64,000 nucleotides of DNA from Streptomyces sp. A0642 (GTDB lineage: Bacteria; Actinomycetota; Actinomycetes; Streptomycetales; Streptomycetaceae): NCBI RefSeq assembly GCF_004795105.1, contig NZ_SSBL01000009.1, positions 124,001 through 188,000 on the forward strand, in the 5' to 3' direction. Of the stretch, positions 26,471 through 34,700 are shown one piece after another. A model generated the notes under the pieces. It was given only the letters and a program-made list of their open reading frames with translations. It was not told where the DNA came from and searched no databases. The position numbers were made by a program, and so were the translations under genes. Positions within the stretch are counted from its first letter, which is position 1. Every line of letters starts with the position of its first letter.

Positions 26471-27406
26471 ATGAGCACCTCCCGCCTGCGCACCCTCGGC
26501 ACCCGCACCGCCGGTCCCGGCAACCCCGTCTACATCACCGGCGAGATCGGCATCAACCACAACGGCGACCTCGACAACGCGATCGCGCTGATCGACGCCG
26601 CCGCCGAAGCGGGCTGCGACGCCGTCAAGTTCCAGAAGCGCACCCCGGAGATCTGCACCCCGCGCGACCAGTGGGACATCGAGCGCGACACCCCCTGGGG
26701 CCGGATGACGTACATCGACTACCGCCACCGCGTCGAGTTCGGCGAGACCGAGTACCGGGCCATCTCCGAGCACTGCGCCGAGCGCGGCATCGACTGGTTC
26801 GCCTCCCCGTGGGACACCGAGGCCGTCGCCTTCCTGGAGAAGTTCGACGTCCCCGCCCACAAGGTCGCCTCCGCGTCCCTCACCGACGACGAGCTCCTGC
26901 GCTCCCTGCGCGCCACCGGCCGCACGGTGATCCTCTCCACCGGCATGTCGACCCCCCGCCAGATCCGGCACGCCGTCGAGGTCCTCGGCTCGGACAACAT
27001 CCTGCTCTGCCACGCCACGTCGACGTACCCGGCCAAGGCCGAGGAGCTGAACCTCCGCGTCATCAACACGCTCCAGCAGGAGTATCCCAACGTCCCGATC
27101 GGCTACAGCGGCCACGAGACGGGACTCCAGACCACCCTGGCCGCCGTCGCGCTCGGCGCCGCGTTCGTCGAGCGCCACATCACCCTCGACCGCGCCATGT
27201 GGGGCTCCGACCAGGCCGCGTCCGTCGAGCCCCAGGGCCTGACCCGCCTGGTCCGCGACATCCGCACCATCGAGGCGTCCCTCGGCGACGGCGTCAAGAA
27301 GGTGTACGAGTCGGAGCTCGGCCCGATGAAGAAGCTCCGCCGGGTCCCGGGCGTCGTGGCAGAGAGCGGCGAGACGGCCCAGGCCGCCGAGCCGGTCGCG
27401 GTCTGA
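26471..27406 (+). CDS. N-acetylneuraminate synthase family protein (probable Kdn-9-phosphate synthase)
   Basis: 311-residue NeuB-type barrel that condenses phosphoenolpyruvate with a mannose or mannose-6-phosphate-type acceptor. Conserved parts are YITGEIGINHNGDLDNAIALIDAAAEAGCDAVKFQKR, DWFASPWDTEAVAFLEKF, STGMSTPRQI, CHATSTYPA and GYSGHETG, then AAFVERHITLDR. It ends shortly after the barrel and lacks the C-terminal antifreeze-like SAF domain usual in NeuB (total ~340-350). AAGGAA precedes ATG 26471, 15 bases after the NeuA-HAD gene. It forms the pathway core with that fusion. Confidence 0.9.
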   Translation: MSTSRLRTLGTRTAGPGNPVYITGEIGINHNGDLDNAIALIDAAAEAGCDAVKFQKRTPEICTPRDQWDIERDTPWGRMTYIDYRHRVEFGETEYRAISEHCAERGIDWFASPWDTEAVAFLEKFDVPAHKVASASLTDDELLRSLRATGRTVILSTGMSTPRQIRHAVEVLGSDNILLCHATSTYPAKAEELNLRVINTLQQEYPNVPIGYSGHETGLQTTLAAVALGAAFVERHITLDRAMWGSDQAASVEPQGLTRLVRDIRTIEASLGDGVKKVYESELGPMKKLRRVPGVVAESGETAQAAEPVAV

Positions 27407-27417
27407 CGGGCAGACCG

Positions 27418-28476
27418 GTGAACCTCGCCTTCGTCGAGAGCCCGGTCCAGCTCCTGAACGTCCTGGAGTGGGCCTACACCGAGGGAGGCGGCGGCCGTGT
27501 CGTCGCGGACGTCACCGTCGTCGTCCTCCCTCCGGTCGACCCGATGTCGCGCGGTCAGCTGCGCCGGATGGCGGAGCTGGCCCGCGACGAGGGCATCACC
27601 GTGCGCTGGCAGGAGGCGCGCGGCGACTCGGGCACCCCCCTGAAGTCGCTGCGCGCCCTGACCCGGCTCGTCCGCAACGCGGACCACATCGTCATCGGGG
27701 ACCCGTTCTCCCGCTACGTACAGCTCCTGCTCTCCCTGGTCCGCCCCCGCCGGCTCACCGTGGTCGACGACGGCACCGCCACCATGGAGTTCGTCACCCT
27801 GATCACCCGGGGCGAGCGCCTGGTGCGCTGGCACCGCCGCGGCGGCTCCGGCCCCCGGGACCTGGCCCTGGCCCCGGTCTCCGCCACCGCCCGCCGCCGC
27901 TTCACCCCGTCGGCGGCGCGCGAGGTCGAACTCTTCACCGCGATGCCGGTGATCCCGCCGCCCGGCATCACCCTCATTCCCAACACCTTCTCCTGGACCC
28001 GCTCCCGCTTCGGCCCCCCGCGGCTCACCAAGGGCGCCGACCTGGTCGGCACCTCGCTGGTCGAGACGGGGGTGGTCGACCGCGGTCAGTACCTGGAAGC
28101 GGTCGCGGCCCTGGCCCGTACGCACGGCGCCACCCGCTACTTCGCCCACCGCCGCGAGTCCACCGAGAAGCTCCACGCCCTGGAGGCCGCCACCGGCCTG
28201 GAGATCGTCCGCCCCGACCTCCCCCTGGAACTCATCGCCCGCCGGGGCCCCATCGGCCGCACGGTCCTGAGCTTCCCCTCCACGGTGGTCCACACCCTCC
28301 CCCTGGCCCTGGCCGGTACCGAGGTGAAGGTCGCGGTCTGCGACATCGCCCCGGAATGGCTCCGCGAAACGGCGTCCCCGAGGGCCCAGGGCTTCCTCAC
28401 GGGCGTCACGGAAACCGCCCGGGACGTCCAGCGGCTGGCGCCGTGGCGGGTGACGGCGGTGACCACGGAGGCGTGA
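27418..28476 (+). CDS. Putative sialyltransferase-like glycosyltransferase
   Basis: 352 residues from GTG 27418. It begins NLAFVESPVQLLNVLEW, like GT52/capsule sialyltransferase-type proteins. Three motifs known from bacterial sialyltransferases appear in order: DDG (117-119), a histidine motif HRRES (244-248, where HP is usual) and ST (288-289, in FPSTVVHTLPLAL). Eleven bases after the NeuB-type gene and in the same unit, it is a candidate CMP-Kdn transferase. Family membership is tentative; it could be an uncharacterised glycosyltransferase of another kind. Confidence 0.7.
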   Translation: MNLAFVESPVQLLNVLEWAYTEGGGGRVVADVTVVVLPPVDPMSRGQLRRMAELARDEGITVRWQEARGDSGTPLKSLRALTRLVRNADHIVIGDPFSRYVQLLLSLVRPRRLTVVDDGTATMEFVTLITRGERLVRWHRRGGSGPRDLALAPVSATARRRFTPSAAREVELFTAMPVIPPPGITLIPNTFSWTRSRFGPPRLTKGADLVGTSLVETGVVDRGQYLEAVAALARTHGATRYFAHRRESTEKLHALEAATGLEIVRPDLPLELIARRGPIGRTVLSFPSTVVHTLPLALAGTEVKVAVCDIAPEWLRETASPRAQGFLTGVTETARDVQRLAPWRVTAVTTEA

Positions 28477-28514
28477 GACGCGGGGGGAGGCGGCCGGTGT
28501 GCCCGGGCACGTCG

Positions 28515-28757
28515 TCAGCGCGTTCCGTACGCCTCGGCGGTGTCGCCCGGCAAGGCGTCGAAGGCGGCGTGGACGCGGATCTGTCCACGCAGTGAGCCAC
28601 GTCCTGTCCGCATCCCCCGTGCCCGCAGCGCAATGATCTTCGCCACCGGTTCTCCGGACTCGCAGATCACCACCTCCGCACCGGCGGCCACCTGCTCCAG
28701 GATGACCGAGAAGTGGGCCTCGGCCTCGTGCACGTCGTATCGACGGGCGGTTTCCAC
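28515..28757 (-). CDS. Orphan Phd/YefM-type antitoxin
   Basis: 80 residues from GTG 28757 (GAGG upstream). The body YDVHEAEAHFSVILEQVAAGAEVVICESGEPVAKIIAL is the Phd/YefM DNA-binding domain, and the tail LRGQIRVHAAFDALPGDTAEAY resembles VapC-partnered antitoxins. Normally a PIN-domain toxin gene follows immediately. Here only 38 bases separate its end from the convergent glycosyltransferase gene and no toxin is present. The longer frame to 28856 is probably non-coding. It could be a relic or act in trans. Confidence 0.82.
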   Translation of the reverse strand: METARRYDVHEAEAHFSVILEQVAAGAEVVICESGEPVAKIIALRARGMRTGRGSLRGQIRVHAAFDALPGDTAEAYGTR

Positions 28758-28889
28758 GGCTGCCTCGCAGGGGTGGGTCGGAGGTGGACCGATCCATTGG
28801 ACCAGGGCAGCGCCAGGAAGCCGGAACCCACCGAGACGGTCAACCGGCCATGGCACGAAGGCCCGTCCCAGAGGGCGGGGGAGCGGAAG

Positions 28890-30233
28890 TCAACGGCCGT
28901 TCAAGACGCGGCGCGCCGTCTTCGCCCGCACCCCCGAGAGTTCCGCCCGCAGGGCGGCACGGCGTGTGGCGTCGATGGTGACCGCCGCCGGCAGAGCGGC
29001 CGCGGCCAGCAGTCGGGCGCGGCGCAGGTGGGTCGGGGGGTGCGTGGAATCGACGCTGTGACCACGCAGCGCACCGCAGCGGCGCTGCCGTTCGTACTCG
29101 CTAGCCGGGATCGCGTCCATGTGGGCGGCCAGGCGTTCCCACAGCCCTTCGGCGGCCTCTCTGTCCTTCGTGGCACGGGTGTGCCGGGACCGGAGCGCAT
29201 TGGACTCGCGCAGCATCGTGGTTTCCGCGGAACCGGAGACCAGTAGCCGGTCCATCAGGCCCGCGGCGGCTTCCGTGGAGCCGCATCGGGCGGCGAAGGA
29301 GTCGGCCAGGTACTCGCCGCGCTGGGTGGCGCGCAGGGTCAGGTGGTCGAGGACCATCAGGACACCCACGACGGCGGAGCGCGGAAGCAGATAGAGGGCG
29401 TTGAGCACGGATTCCATGAGGGTGGGCTGCCGGACCGGGCTCATCAGGTACCGCCAGGTGTCCAGGGACTGAAGCGCGTTCCCGATGACCAGGCCGTGGC
29501 GGGTGTCGCCGTTGGCGTAATGCCCGAGCTCATGCCCGAGCAGCGCGATCCGCTGCTCGGTGCTGAGGGCCTCCCAGAGTCCGAGCCCGATCGTCAGCAG
29601 CCGGCGGTGCCGGAAACCGTACGTGGACACGCTCGCGTTGAACTCGGCGGTGACCGAGACCGCGTGCACTCCGGTCGTCCCCACTGTCCCGCCGACCTCG
29701 TCGATCAGGGCGAACAGTTCGGGCGCGTCGGCCCGGCGCAACACCGGCTCGTCCTCCGGCAGGCGCGCGAACCGGGGGCGCAGGGTCCAGGTGATGAGGA
29801 GGAACAGGGCGCCGAGGAGGGGGAGGCCGCTGCCCCAGCCGAGCACCACCAGCAGCAAACCGCCGACGAACAGTGCGCCGGTGACGGCGTGGACGGCCAG
29901 TGCCAGGGCGAGGGCGAGGACGCCCGCCGTGTCGCGCCGGGGCCGCAGAGCATCGTCCGTCGTGACCTCGGCCAGCAGCCTCTCGCCGTGCTGCCGGGCG
30001 AGCCTGTGCCGCAGGACCTCCAGGCGGCCGGTCGGTTCCTCGGGCTGCCCCGGGTCCACATTCCAGTCACAGGCGGCACACCACGGCACGAACCCGTGGT
30101 TCGTCCGGATCTCCGCCCCGCACTCCGGGCATGACTGAATGCGCTGTTCCACCGTGCCGAGCACTGCCGAGGCCCCCTCGTCCCGCGGCTCCGGCCGGAG
30201 ACCGCTCAGGTGTATGCGGACGCGTGTGCGCAT
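28890..30233 (-). CDS. M48-family membrane metallopeptidase with N-terminal zinc ribbon
   Basis: 447 residues from ATG 30233. A zinc ribbon near residue 35 (CPECG...CAACDW) precedes two adjacent hydrophobic helices (~105-150) and an M48 peptidase domain with RIALLGHELGHYANGDTRHG (HExxH zinc ligands). Further membrane-associated helices (YLLPRSAVVGVLMVLDHL) precede the downstream GEYLADSFAA, which holds the third ligand. It resembles HtpX/M48 proteases active at the membrane. No ribosome-binding site decides the start; it could lie slightly downstream. It stands between the orphan antitoxin and a divergent amidohydrolase. Confidence 0.87.
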   Translation of the reverse strand: MRTRVRIHLSGLRPEPRDEGASAVLGTVEQRIQSCPECGAEIRTNHGFVPWCAACDWNVDPGQPEEPTGRLEVLRHRLARQHGERLLAEVTTDDALRPRRDTAGVLALALALAVHAVTGALFVGGLLLVVLGWGSGLPLLGALFLLITWTLRPRFARLPEDEPVLRRADAPELFALIDEVGGTVGTTGVHAVSVTAEFNASVSTYGFRHRRLLTIGLGLWEALSTEQRIALLGHELGHYANGDTRHGLVIGNALQSLDTWRYLMSPVRQPTLMESVLNALYLLPRSAVVGVLMVLDHLTLRATQRGEYLADSFAARCGSTEAAAGLMDRLLVSGSAETTMLRESNALRSRHTRATKDREAAEGLWERLAAHMDAIPASEYERQRRCGALRGHSVDSTHPPTHLRRARLLAAAALPAAVTIDATRRAALRAELSGVRAKTARRVLNGR

Positions 30234-30434
30234 CCGCGGACAATGACGCACAGTAGGCCGCGGCTCGGGCGGCCGTACAGGGGGTTCAACCGGGTTCCAC
30301 CGTGTGAAACCGGCAGAGCTTACCCACCTCCATCTCACGTCACACGCCCCGGCACCGCCTTTTATTCCTCTATGCGGCTGAACTTTTGTTGATCTGTGGC
30401 CAGTTGACGGGGCAAGGGGCCTACCCTTCAACAG

Positions 30435-31673
30435 GTGAACCAGTTGATGTCCCGTGAGTCCGATGCCAACCTGCCGGAGGGCCCGGCCCTGCCCGGCACG
30501 CTGCCCGAAGTGCTGCGCGCCGAGCTCATCGCCTTCCGCCGTGATCTGCACATGCACCCCGAGCTCGGCCATCAGGAGACCCGCACCACCGCGGCCATCA
30601 AGGCCCGGCTGGAGCAGGCCGGTCTCGAGCCGCGGGTGCTCGCCTCCGGGACGGGGCTCATGTGTGACGTCGGGACGCGGGGCGAGGGGACGCGGCCCAT
30701 GCTGGCGCTGCGGGCCGACATCGACGCGCTGCCGATCCCGGACACCAAGGCGGGCGTCCCGTACCGCTCCACCGTGCCCGACCGGGCGCACGCCTGCGGG
30801 CACGACGTGCACACCGCCGCCGTCCTCGGCGCCGGCCTCGTGCTCGCCGAGCTCGACCGGCAGGGGCTGCTGCCCAACCCGGTGCGGCTGATCTTCCAGC
30901 CGGCCGAGGAGGTGCTGCCCGGCGGCGCGTCCGACGCGATCGAGTCCGGGGTGCTGGAGGGTGTCGGCCGGATCATCGGCGTGCACTGCGACCCGAAGGT
31001 CGACGTGGGCCGGATCGGGCTGCGCGTCGGGGCGATCACCTCCGCCTGCGACCGCCTGGAACTGTCCCTGGACGGCCCCGGCGGCCACACCGCCCGCCCG
31101 CACCTGACGACCGACCTGGTCACCGCCGCCGCGAAGGTCGCCACCGAGGTGCCCGCGCTGCTGGCCCGCCGGGTCGACGCGCGGGCCGGGCTCGCGCTGA
31201 CCTGGGGGCGCCTGGAGACCGGGCACGCCTGCAACGTCATCCCGCAACACGCCGAACTGTCGGGCACGGTTCGCTGCCTGGATCTGGCCGCCTGGCACGC
31301 GGCGCCGGACCTGGTGCACGCCGCGGTCGACGAGGTGGCCGGAATGTACGGTGCCAAGACCGTGATCGACTACGTCCGCGGCGTTCCCCCCGTGGTGAAC
31401 GACGCGGCGGCGATCGATCTGCTGGCCGGCGCGATGACCGCCCGTCGCGGTTCGTATGCGATCGAGGACACCGAACAGAGCCTGGGAGGCGAGGATTTCT
31501 CCTGGTATCTGGAGCACGTGCCGGGTGCGATGGCGCGCCTCGGAGTGCGTACGCCCGGCGACACGCGCGGGCTCGACCTGCACCGGGGCAATTTCGACGC
31601 GGACGAGGAGGCGATCACCGTGGGGGTGGAGCTGTTCACCGCTTCCGCGCTGCTGCACGGCAACCATCCGTAA
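30435..31673 (+). CDS. M20-family amidohydrolase/aminoacylase
   Basis: 412 residues. Metal-binding motifs include HACGHDVHTAAVLGAG, the FQPAEEVLPGGASDAI segment with the catalytic Glu, and LGGEDFSWYLEHVPG. RRDLHMHPELGHQETRT is the typical entry motif of the IAA-amino-acid hydrolase/hippurate hydrolase group. It should cleave an N-acyl amino acid or amide. GTG 30435 sits 8 bases after TACCCT, a plausible -10, so the transcript may be leaderless; ATG 30447 is an alternative. A degenerate match to the nucleoside operator (30369-30382) is present upstream but weak. Confidence 0.9.
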   Translation: MNQLMSRESDANLPEGPALPGTLPEVLRAELIAFRRDLHMHPELGHQETRTTAAIKARLEQAGLEPRVLASGTGLMCDVGTRGEGTRPMLALRADIDALPIPDTKAGVPYRSTVPDRAHACGHDVHTAAVLGAGLVLAELDRQGLLPNPVRLIFQPAEEVLPGGASDAIESGVLEGVGRIIGVHCDPKVDVGRIGLRVGAITSACDRLELSLDGPGGHTARPHLTTDLVTAAAKVATEVPALLARRVDARAGLALTWGRLETGHACNVIPQHAELSGTVRCLDLAAWHAAPDLVHAAVDEVAGMYGAKTVIDYVRGVPPVVNDAAAIDLLAGAMTARRGSYAIEDTEQSLGGEDFSWYLEHVPGAMARLGVRTPGDTRGLDLHRGNFDADEEAITVGVELFTASALLHGNHP

Positions 31674-31738
31674 CCGGACAGGTCACCCCAGGTTCGCGAC
31701 GATCCGATAACGGCTTCCGTACAGGGCTTTATCTGACA

Positions 31739-31752
31739 TCTACGCGCGTTAC
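31739..31752 (+). promoter_or_regulatory. Nucleoside-regulon operator upstream of the BMP lipoprotein
   Basis: TCTACGCGCGTTAC matches the first 11 bases of the shared palindrome TCTACGCGCGTAGA. The right arm overlaps TACGAT (31750-31755), a likely -10 element, 60 bases before the gene. Confidence 0.68.
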
Positions 31753-31811
31753 GATCGCCGCGAAACCAGCGCCGGAAGAGGCGCTTCGGTCAGGTTTGAA
31801 GGAGCCTTCCC

Positions 31812-32864
31812 TTGCGCCGGATCACTAGGATTGCCGCTGTGGGCGTTATGTCCGCGGCACTCGCGCTCAGCGTTACAGCGTGTGGCGACTCGTCCTCCTC
31901 GTCGAGCAGCAGCTCCGACTCCAAGGACAAGAAGACCGCCCTCGCGTACGACATCGGCGGCCGTGGCGACCAGTCGTTCAACGACGCCGCCTACGCGGGC
32001 CTGGCCAAGGCCGAGAAGGAGCTCGGGGTCAAGGGCACCGAGGCCGAGCCCTCGGACGGCGAGTCGGACGCGGACAAGGTCCAGCGCCTCACCTCGCTGG
32101 CCCGCGCCGGGAACAACCCGGTCATCGGCGTCGGCTTCGCGTACGCGCCCGCCATCAAGAAGGTCGCGCCGAAGTTCCCGAAGATCACCTTCGGCATCAT
32201 CGACGACGCCTCGGTGACCGGCCCCAACATCGCCAACATCGTCTTCAACGAGGAGCAGGGCTCCTACCTCGCGGGTGTCGCCGCCGCCAAGGTCACCAAG
32301 ACCAAGACGGTCGGCTTCATCGGCGGTGTCGAGACCCCGCTGATCAAGAAGTTCGAGGCGGGCTTCACGCAGGGCGTCAAGGACACCAACTCCGCGGTGA
32401 AGGTGATCCCCCAGTACCTGACCCAGCCGCCGAACTTCGACGGCTTCTCGAAGCCCGACCTCGGTAAGGCCGCCGCCCAGGGCCAGCTCGACAAGGGCGC
32501 CGACGTGATCTACTCGGCGGCCGGTCTGGCCGGTTCCGGTGCGATCGAGGCCGTCTCCAAGGCCGGCAAGTGGAACATCGGCGTCGACTCCGACCAGTAC
32601 AACCAGAAGGGCCTCGCGGCCTACAAGGAGTCCATCCTGACCTCGGTCACCAAGGACGTCGAGGACTCCGTCTTCAACCTGATCAAGTCCGTGGTCGACG
32701 GCAAGCCGCAGACCGGTGAGATCCGCTACGGCCTCGACAAGGACGGCGTCGGCCTGGCCATGTCGAACCCGGCGTTCACCAAGATGACCGACGTCATCGC
32801 CGCGGTGGACAAGGCGAAGAAGGCGATCATCGACGGCACGATCACCGTCAAGACCGCCCCGTAA
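31812..32864 (+). CDS. BMP-family nucleoside-binding lipoprotein
   Basis: 350-residue solute-binding lipoprotein. The signal peptide ends in the lipobox LSVTAC (~24), followed by a poly-Ser linker and a PnrA/BMP-type fold: ALAYDIGGRGDQSFNDAAYAGL, FGIIDDASV, NEEQGSYLAGVAAA, VGFIGGVETPLIKKFEAGF and DVIYSAAGLAGSGAIEA. This family binds purine and pyrimidine nucleosides. The start is TTG 31812, supported by AAGGAG eight bases upstream. It is followed by an attenuator-like hairpin and the ABC genes, consistent with more binding protein than transporter being made. Confidence 0.94.
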   Translation: MRRITRIAAVGVMSAALALSVTACGDSSSSSSSSSDSKDKKTALAYDIGGRGDQSFNDAAYAGLAKAEKELGVKGTEAEPSDGESDADKVQRLTSLARAGNNPVIGVGFAYAPAIKKVAPKFPKITFGIIDDASVTGPNIANIVFNEEQGSYLAGVAAAKVTKTKTVGFIGGVETPLIKKFEAGFTQGVKDTNSAVKVIPQYLTQPPNFDGFSKPDLGKAAAQGQLDKGADVIYSAAGLAGSGAIEAVSKAGKWNIGVDSDQYNQKGLAAYKESILTSVTKDVEDSVFNLIKSVVDGKPQTGEIRYGLDKDGVGLAMSNPAFTKMTDVIAAVDKAKKAIIDGTITVKTAP

Positions 32865-32887
32865 GGACCCCGGTCCTGCCGACTGGA

Positions 32888-32938
32888 CCCCCGTGGGCCC
32901 CGGAGCGCGCGCTACGCCGCCGCTCCGGCCCGCGGGGG
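32888..32938 (+). terminator. Attenuator/terminator hairpin after the lipoprotein gene
   Basis: A long interrupted stem (32888-32907 with 32921-32938, one two-base bulge and one GU pair) lies 24 bases past the lipoprotein stop. No T-run follows. A partial terminator would give the usual excess of binding protein over transporter. Confidence 0.6.
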
Positions 32939-33039
32939 TACTTCGCGAAGTGGTTCGGCCTGTCGCGGGGCCCATCCGGCCCGGCCTCGAACACGGCGTT
33001 CCGGCCGCCCCGTGCGCATGCGTTTGACGATTCGGCAAC

Positions 33040-33053
33040 GCTACGCGTGTAGA
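33040..33053 (+). promoter_or_regulatory. Nucleoside-regulon operator before the ABC ATPase
   Basis: GCTACGCGTGTAGA, 12 of 14 bases identical to TCTACGCGCGTAGA. It overlaps TAGACA, a possible -10 element, and suggests a second promoter for ATPase-permease-permease-cdd. Confidence 0.65.
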
Positions 33054-33137
33054 CAACCCTGACAGCCTTCAGGCGCGATAACTTCACCCCACCCCTCTGC
33101 CCCTCCGCTCCCGCTCCTGTCCGGCCAAGGAGAGTGC

Positions 33138-34700
33138 GTCATCAACGCGTCCAGCAGCCCCCCTGCCGTAGAACTGCACGGCATCACCAAGCGTTTCCCC
33201 GGCGTCGTCGCGAACCACGACATCGGCATCACCGTGCGCAAGGGCACGGTCCACGCCCTCGTCGGCGAGAACGGTGCCGGCAAGTCCACCCTGATGAAGA
33301 TTCTCTACGGCATGCAGAAGCCGGACGAGGGCACCATCGCCGTGGACGGCGAGCAGGTCACGTTCAGCAACCCGGGCGACGCCATCGCGCGCGGCATCGG
33401 CATGGTGCACCAGCACTTCATGCTCGCCGACAACTTCACCGTCCTGGAGAACGTCGTTCTCGGCGGCGAGAAGCTGCACGGCATCGGCTCCGCCGCGCGG
33501 AAGAAGATCAAGGAGATCTCCGACGCGTACGGCCTGGGCGTCCGGCCCGACGCGCTCGTCGAGGACCTCGGGGTCGCCGACCGTCAGCGCGTGGAGATCC
33601 TCAAGGTCCTCTACCGCGGCGCGCGCATCCTCATCCTCGACGAGCCGACCGCGGTCCTCGTCCCGCAGGAGGTGGACGCGCTCTTCGCGAACCTCCGCGA
33701 GCTCAAGGCCGAGGGCCTCACCGTCATCTTCATCTCGCACAAGCTCGGCGAGGTCCTCTCGGTCGCCGACGACATCACGGTGATCCGGCGCGGCACGACG
33801 GTGGGCACCGCCGATCCCGCGCAGACCACGACCAAGCAGCTCGCCGAGCTGATGGTCGGCAGCGAACTCCCGTCGCCCGAGACCCGTGAGTCCACGGTGA
33901 CGGACGTGCCGATGCTCCGCGTCGAGGGCCTCTCGCTCACCATGACGGACCCGGACGGCGTCGTCCGCGACGTCCTGTCCGACGTCGCCTTCACCATCCA
34001 CAAGGGCGAGGTCCTCGGCATCGCGGGCGTCGAGGGCAACGGCCAGACCGAGCTGATCGACGCACTCATCGGGATGAAGGCGGCGGACAGCGGAGTGATC
34101 ACCCTGGGCGACGCGGACATCTCCCGCGTCCCCACCCGCAAGCGGCGCGAGAGCGGCATCGGCTACATCCCCGAGGACCGGCACCGGCACGGCGTCCTGC
34201 TGGACGCACCGCTCTGGGAGAACCGCATCCTCGGCCACGTCACCGAGAAGCCCAACAGCCGCGGCTTCCTGCTGGACCCCAAGGCGGCCCGCCACGACAC
34301 CGTGCGGATCGTGCGCGAGTACGACGTGCGCACCCCCGGCATCGAGGTCACCGCGGCCTCCCTCTCCGGCGGCAACCAGCAGAAGCTGATCGTCGGCCGC
34401 GAGATGAGCCACGCGCCCAAGCTGCTGATCGCCGCGCACCCCACCCGGGGCGTCGACGTCGGCGCACAGGCCCAGATCTGGGACCAGATCCGCGACGCCC
34501 GCCGCGACGGACTGGCGGTCCTGCTGATCTCCGCCGACCTGGACGAGCTGATCGGGCTCTCCGACACCCTGCGCGTCATGTACCGCGGCCGGCTGGTCGC
34601 GGACGCCGACCCCGCCACCATCACCCCCGAGGAACTGGGCTCGGCCATGACCGGTGCCGCCGCAGGTCACCTCGACGCAGCACCGGAGGACGAGGCCTGA
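33138..34700 (+). CDS. Nucleoside ABC transporter ATP-binding protein (double ATPase domain)
   Basis: About 520 residues with two ABC domains, as in YufO/RbsA-type importers. Domain 1 has the A-loop region KRFPGVV, Walker A GENGAGKST and Walker B ILILDEPTAVL; its signature is divergent (LGVADRQRVEI). Domain 2 has a degenerate Walker A GVEGNGQTE, signature LSGGNQQK and Walker B LLIAAHPTRGVDVG. There is no ATG, GTG or TTG in frame between the stop at 33060-33062 and GTG 33234, which would delete the A-loop and first strand. AAGGAG at 33127-33132 points to GTC 33138 or ATC 33141 as start. It overlaps the next gene by one base. Confidence 0.9.
   Translation, partial: VINASSSPPAVELHGITKRFPGVVANHDIGITVRKGTVHALVGENGAGKSTLMKILYGMQKPDEGTIAVDGEQVTFSNPGDAIARGIGMVHQHFMLADNFTVLENVVLGGEKLHGIGSAARKKIKEISDAYGLGVRPDALVEDLGVADRQRVEILKVLYRGARILILDEPTAVLVPQEVDALFANLRELKAEGLTVIFISHKLGEVLSVADDITVIRRGTTVGTADPAQTTTKQLAELMVGSELPSPETRESTVTDVPMLRVEGLSLTMTDPDGVVRDVLSDVAFTIHKGEVLGIAGVEGNGQTELIDALIGMKAADSGVITLGDADISRVPTRKRRESGIGYIPEDRHRHGVLLDAPLWENRILGHVTEKPNSRGFLLDPKAARHDTVRIVREYDVRTPGIEVTAASLSGGNQQKLIVGREMSHAPKLLIAAHPTRGVDVGAQAQIWDQIRDARRDGLAVLLISADLDELIGLSDTLRVMYRGRLVADADPATITPEELGSAMTGAAAGHLDAAPEDEA

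Noticed and set aside
17452..28757. Prophage or insertion-sequence-borne island
   Set aside because: No transposase, integrase, terminal repeats or tRNA target is seen, and GC content stays high. The cluster looks like a resident cell-wall locus.
28758..28856. 33-residue N-terminal extension of the antitoxin
   Set aside because: The Phd/YefM domain begins at about ETARRYDVHEA, and GTG 28757 has a suitable ribosome-binding site.
30369..30382. Sixth nucleoside operator before the M20 amidohydrolase
   Set aside because: TCTATGCGGCTGAA matches only 9 of 14 bases and the right arm is lost. It is noted but not called as a feature.
33234..34700. GTG 33234 as start of the ABC ATPase
   Set aside because: It would begin just before Walker A and remove the first strand and the A-loop, which are needed for ATP binding.
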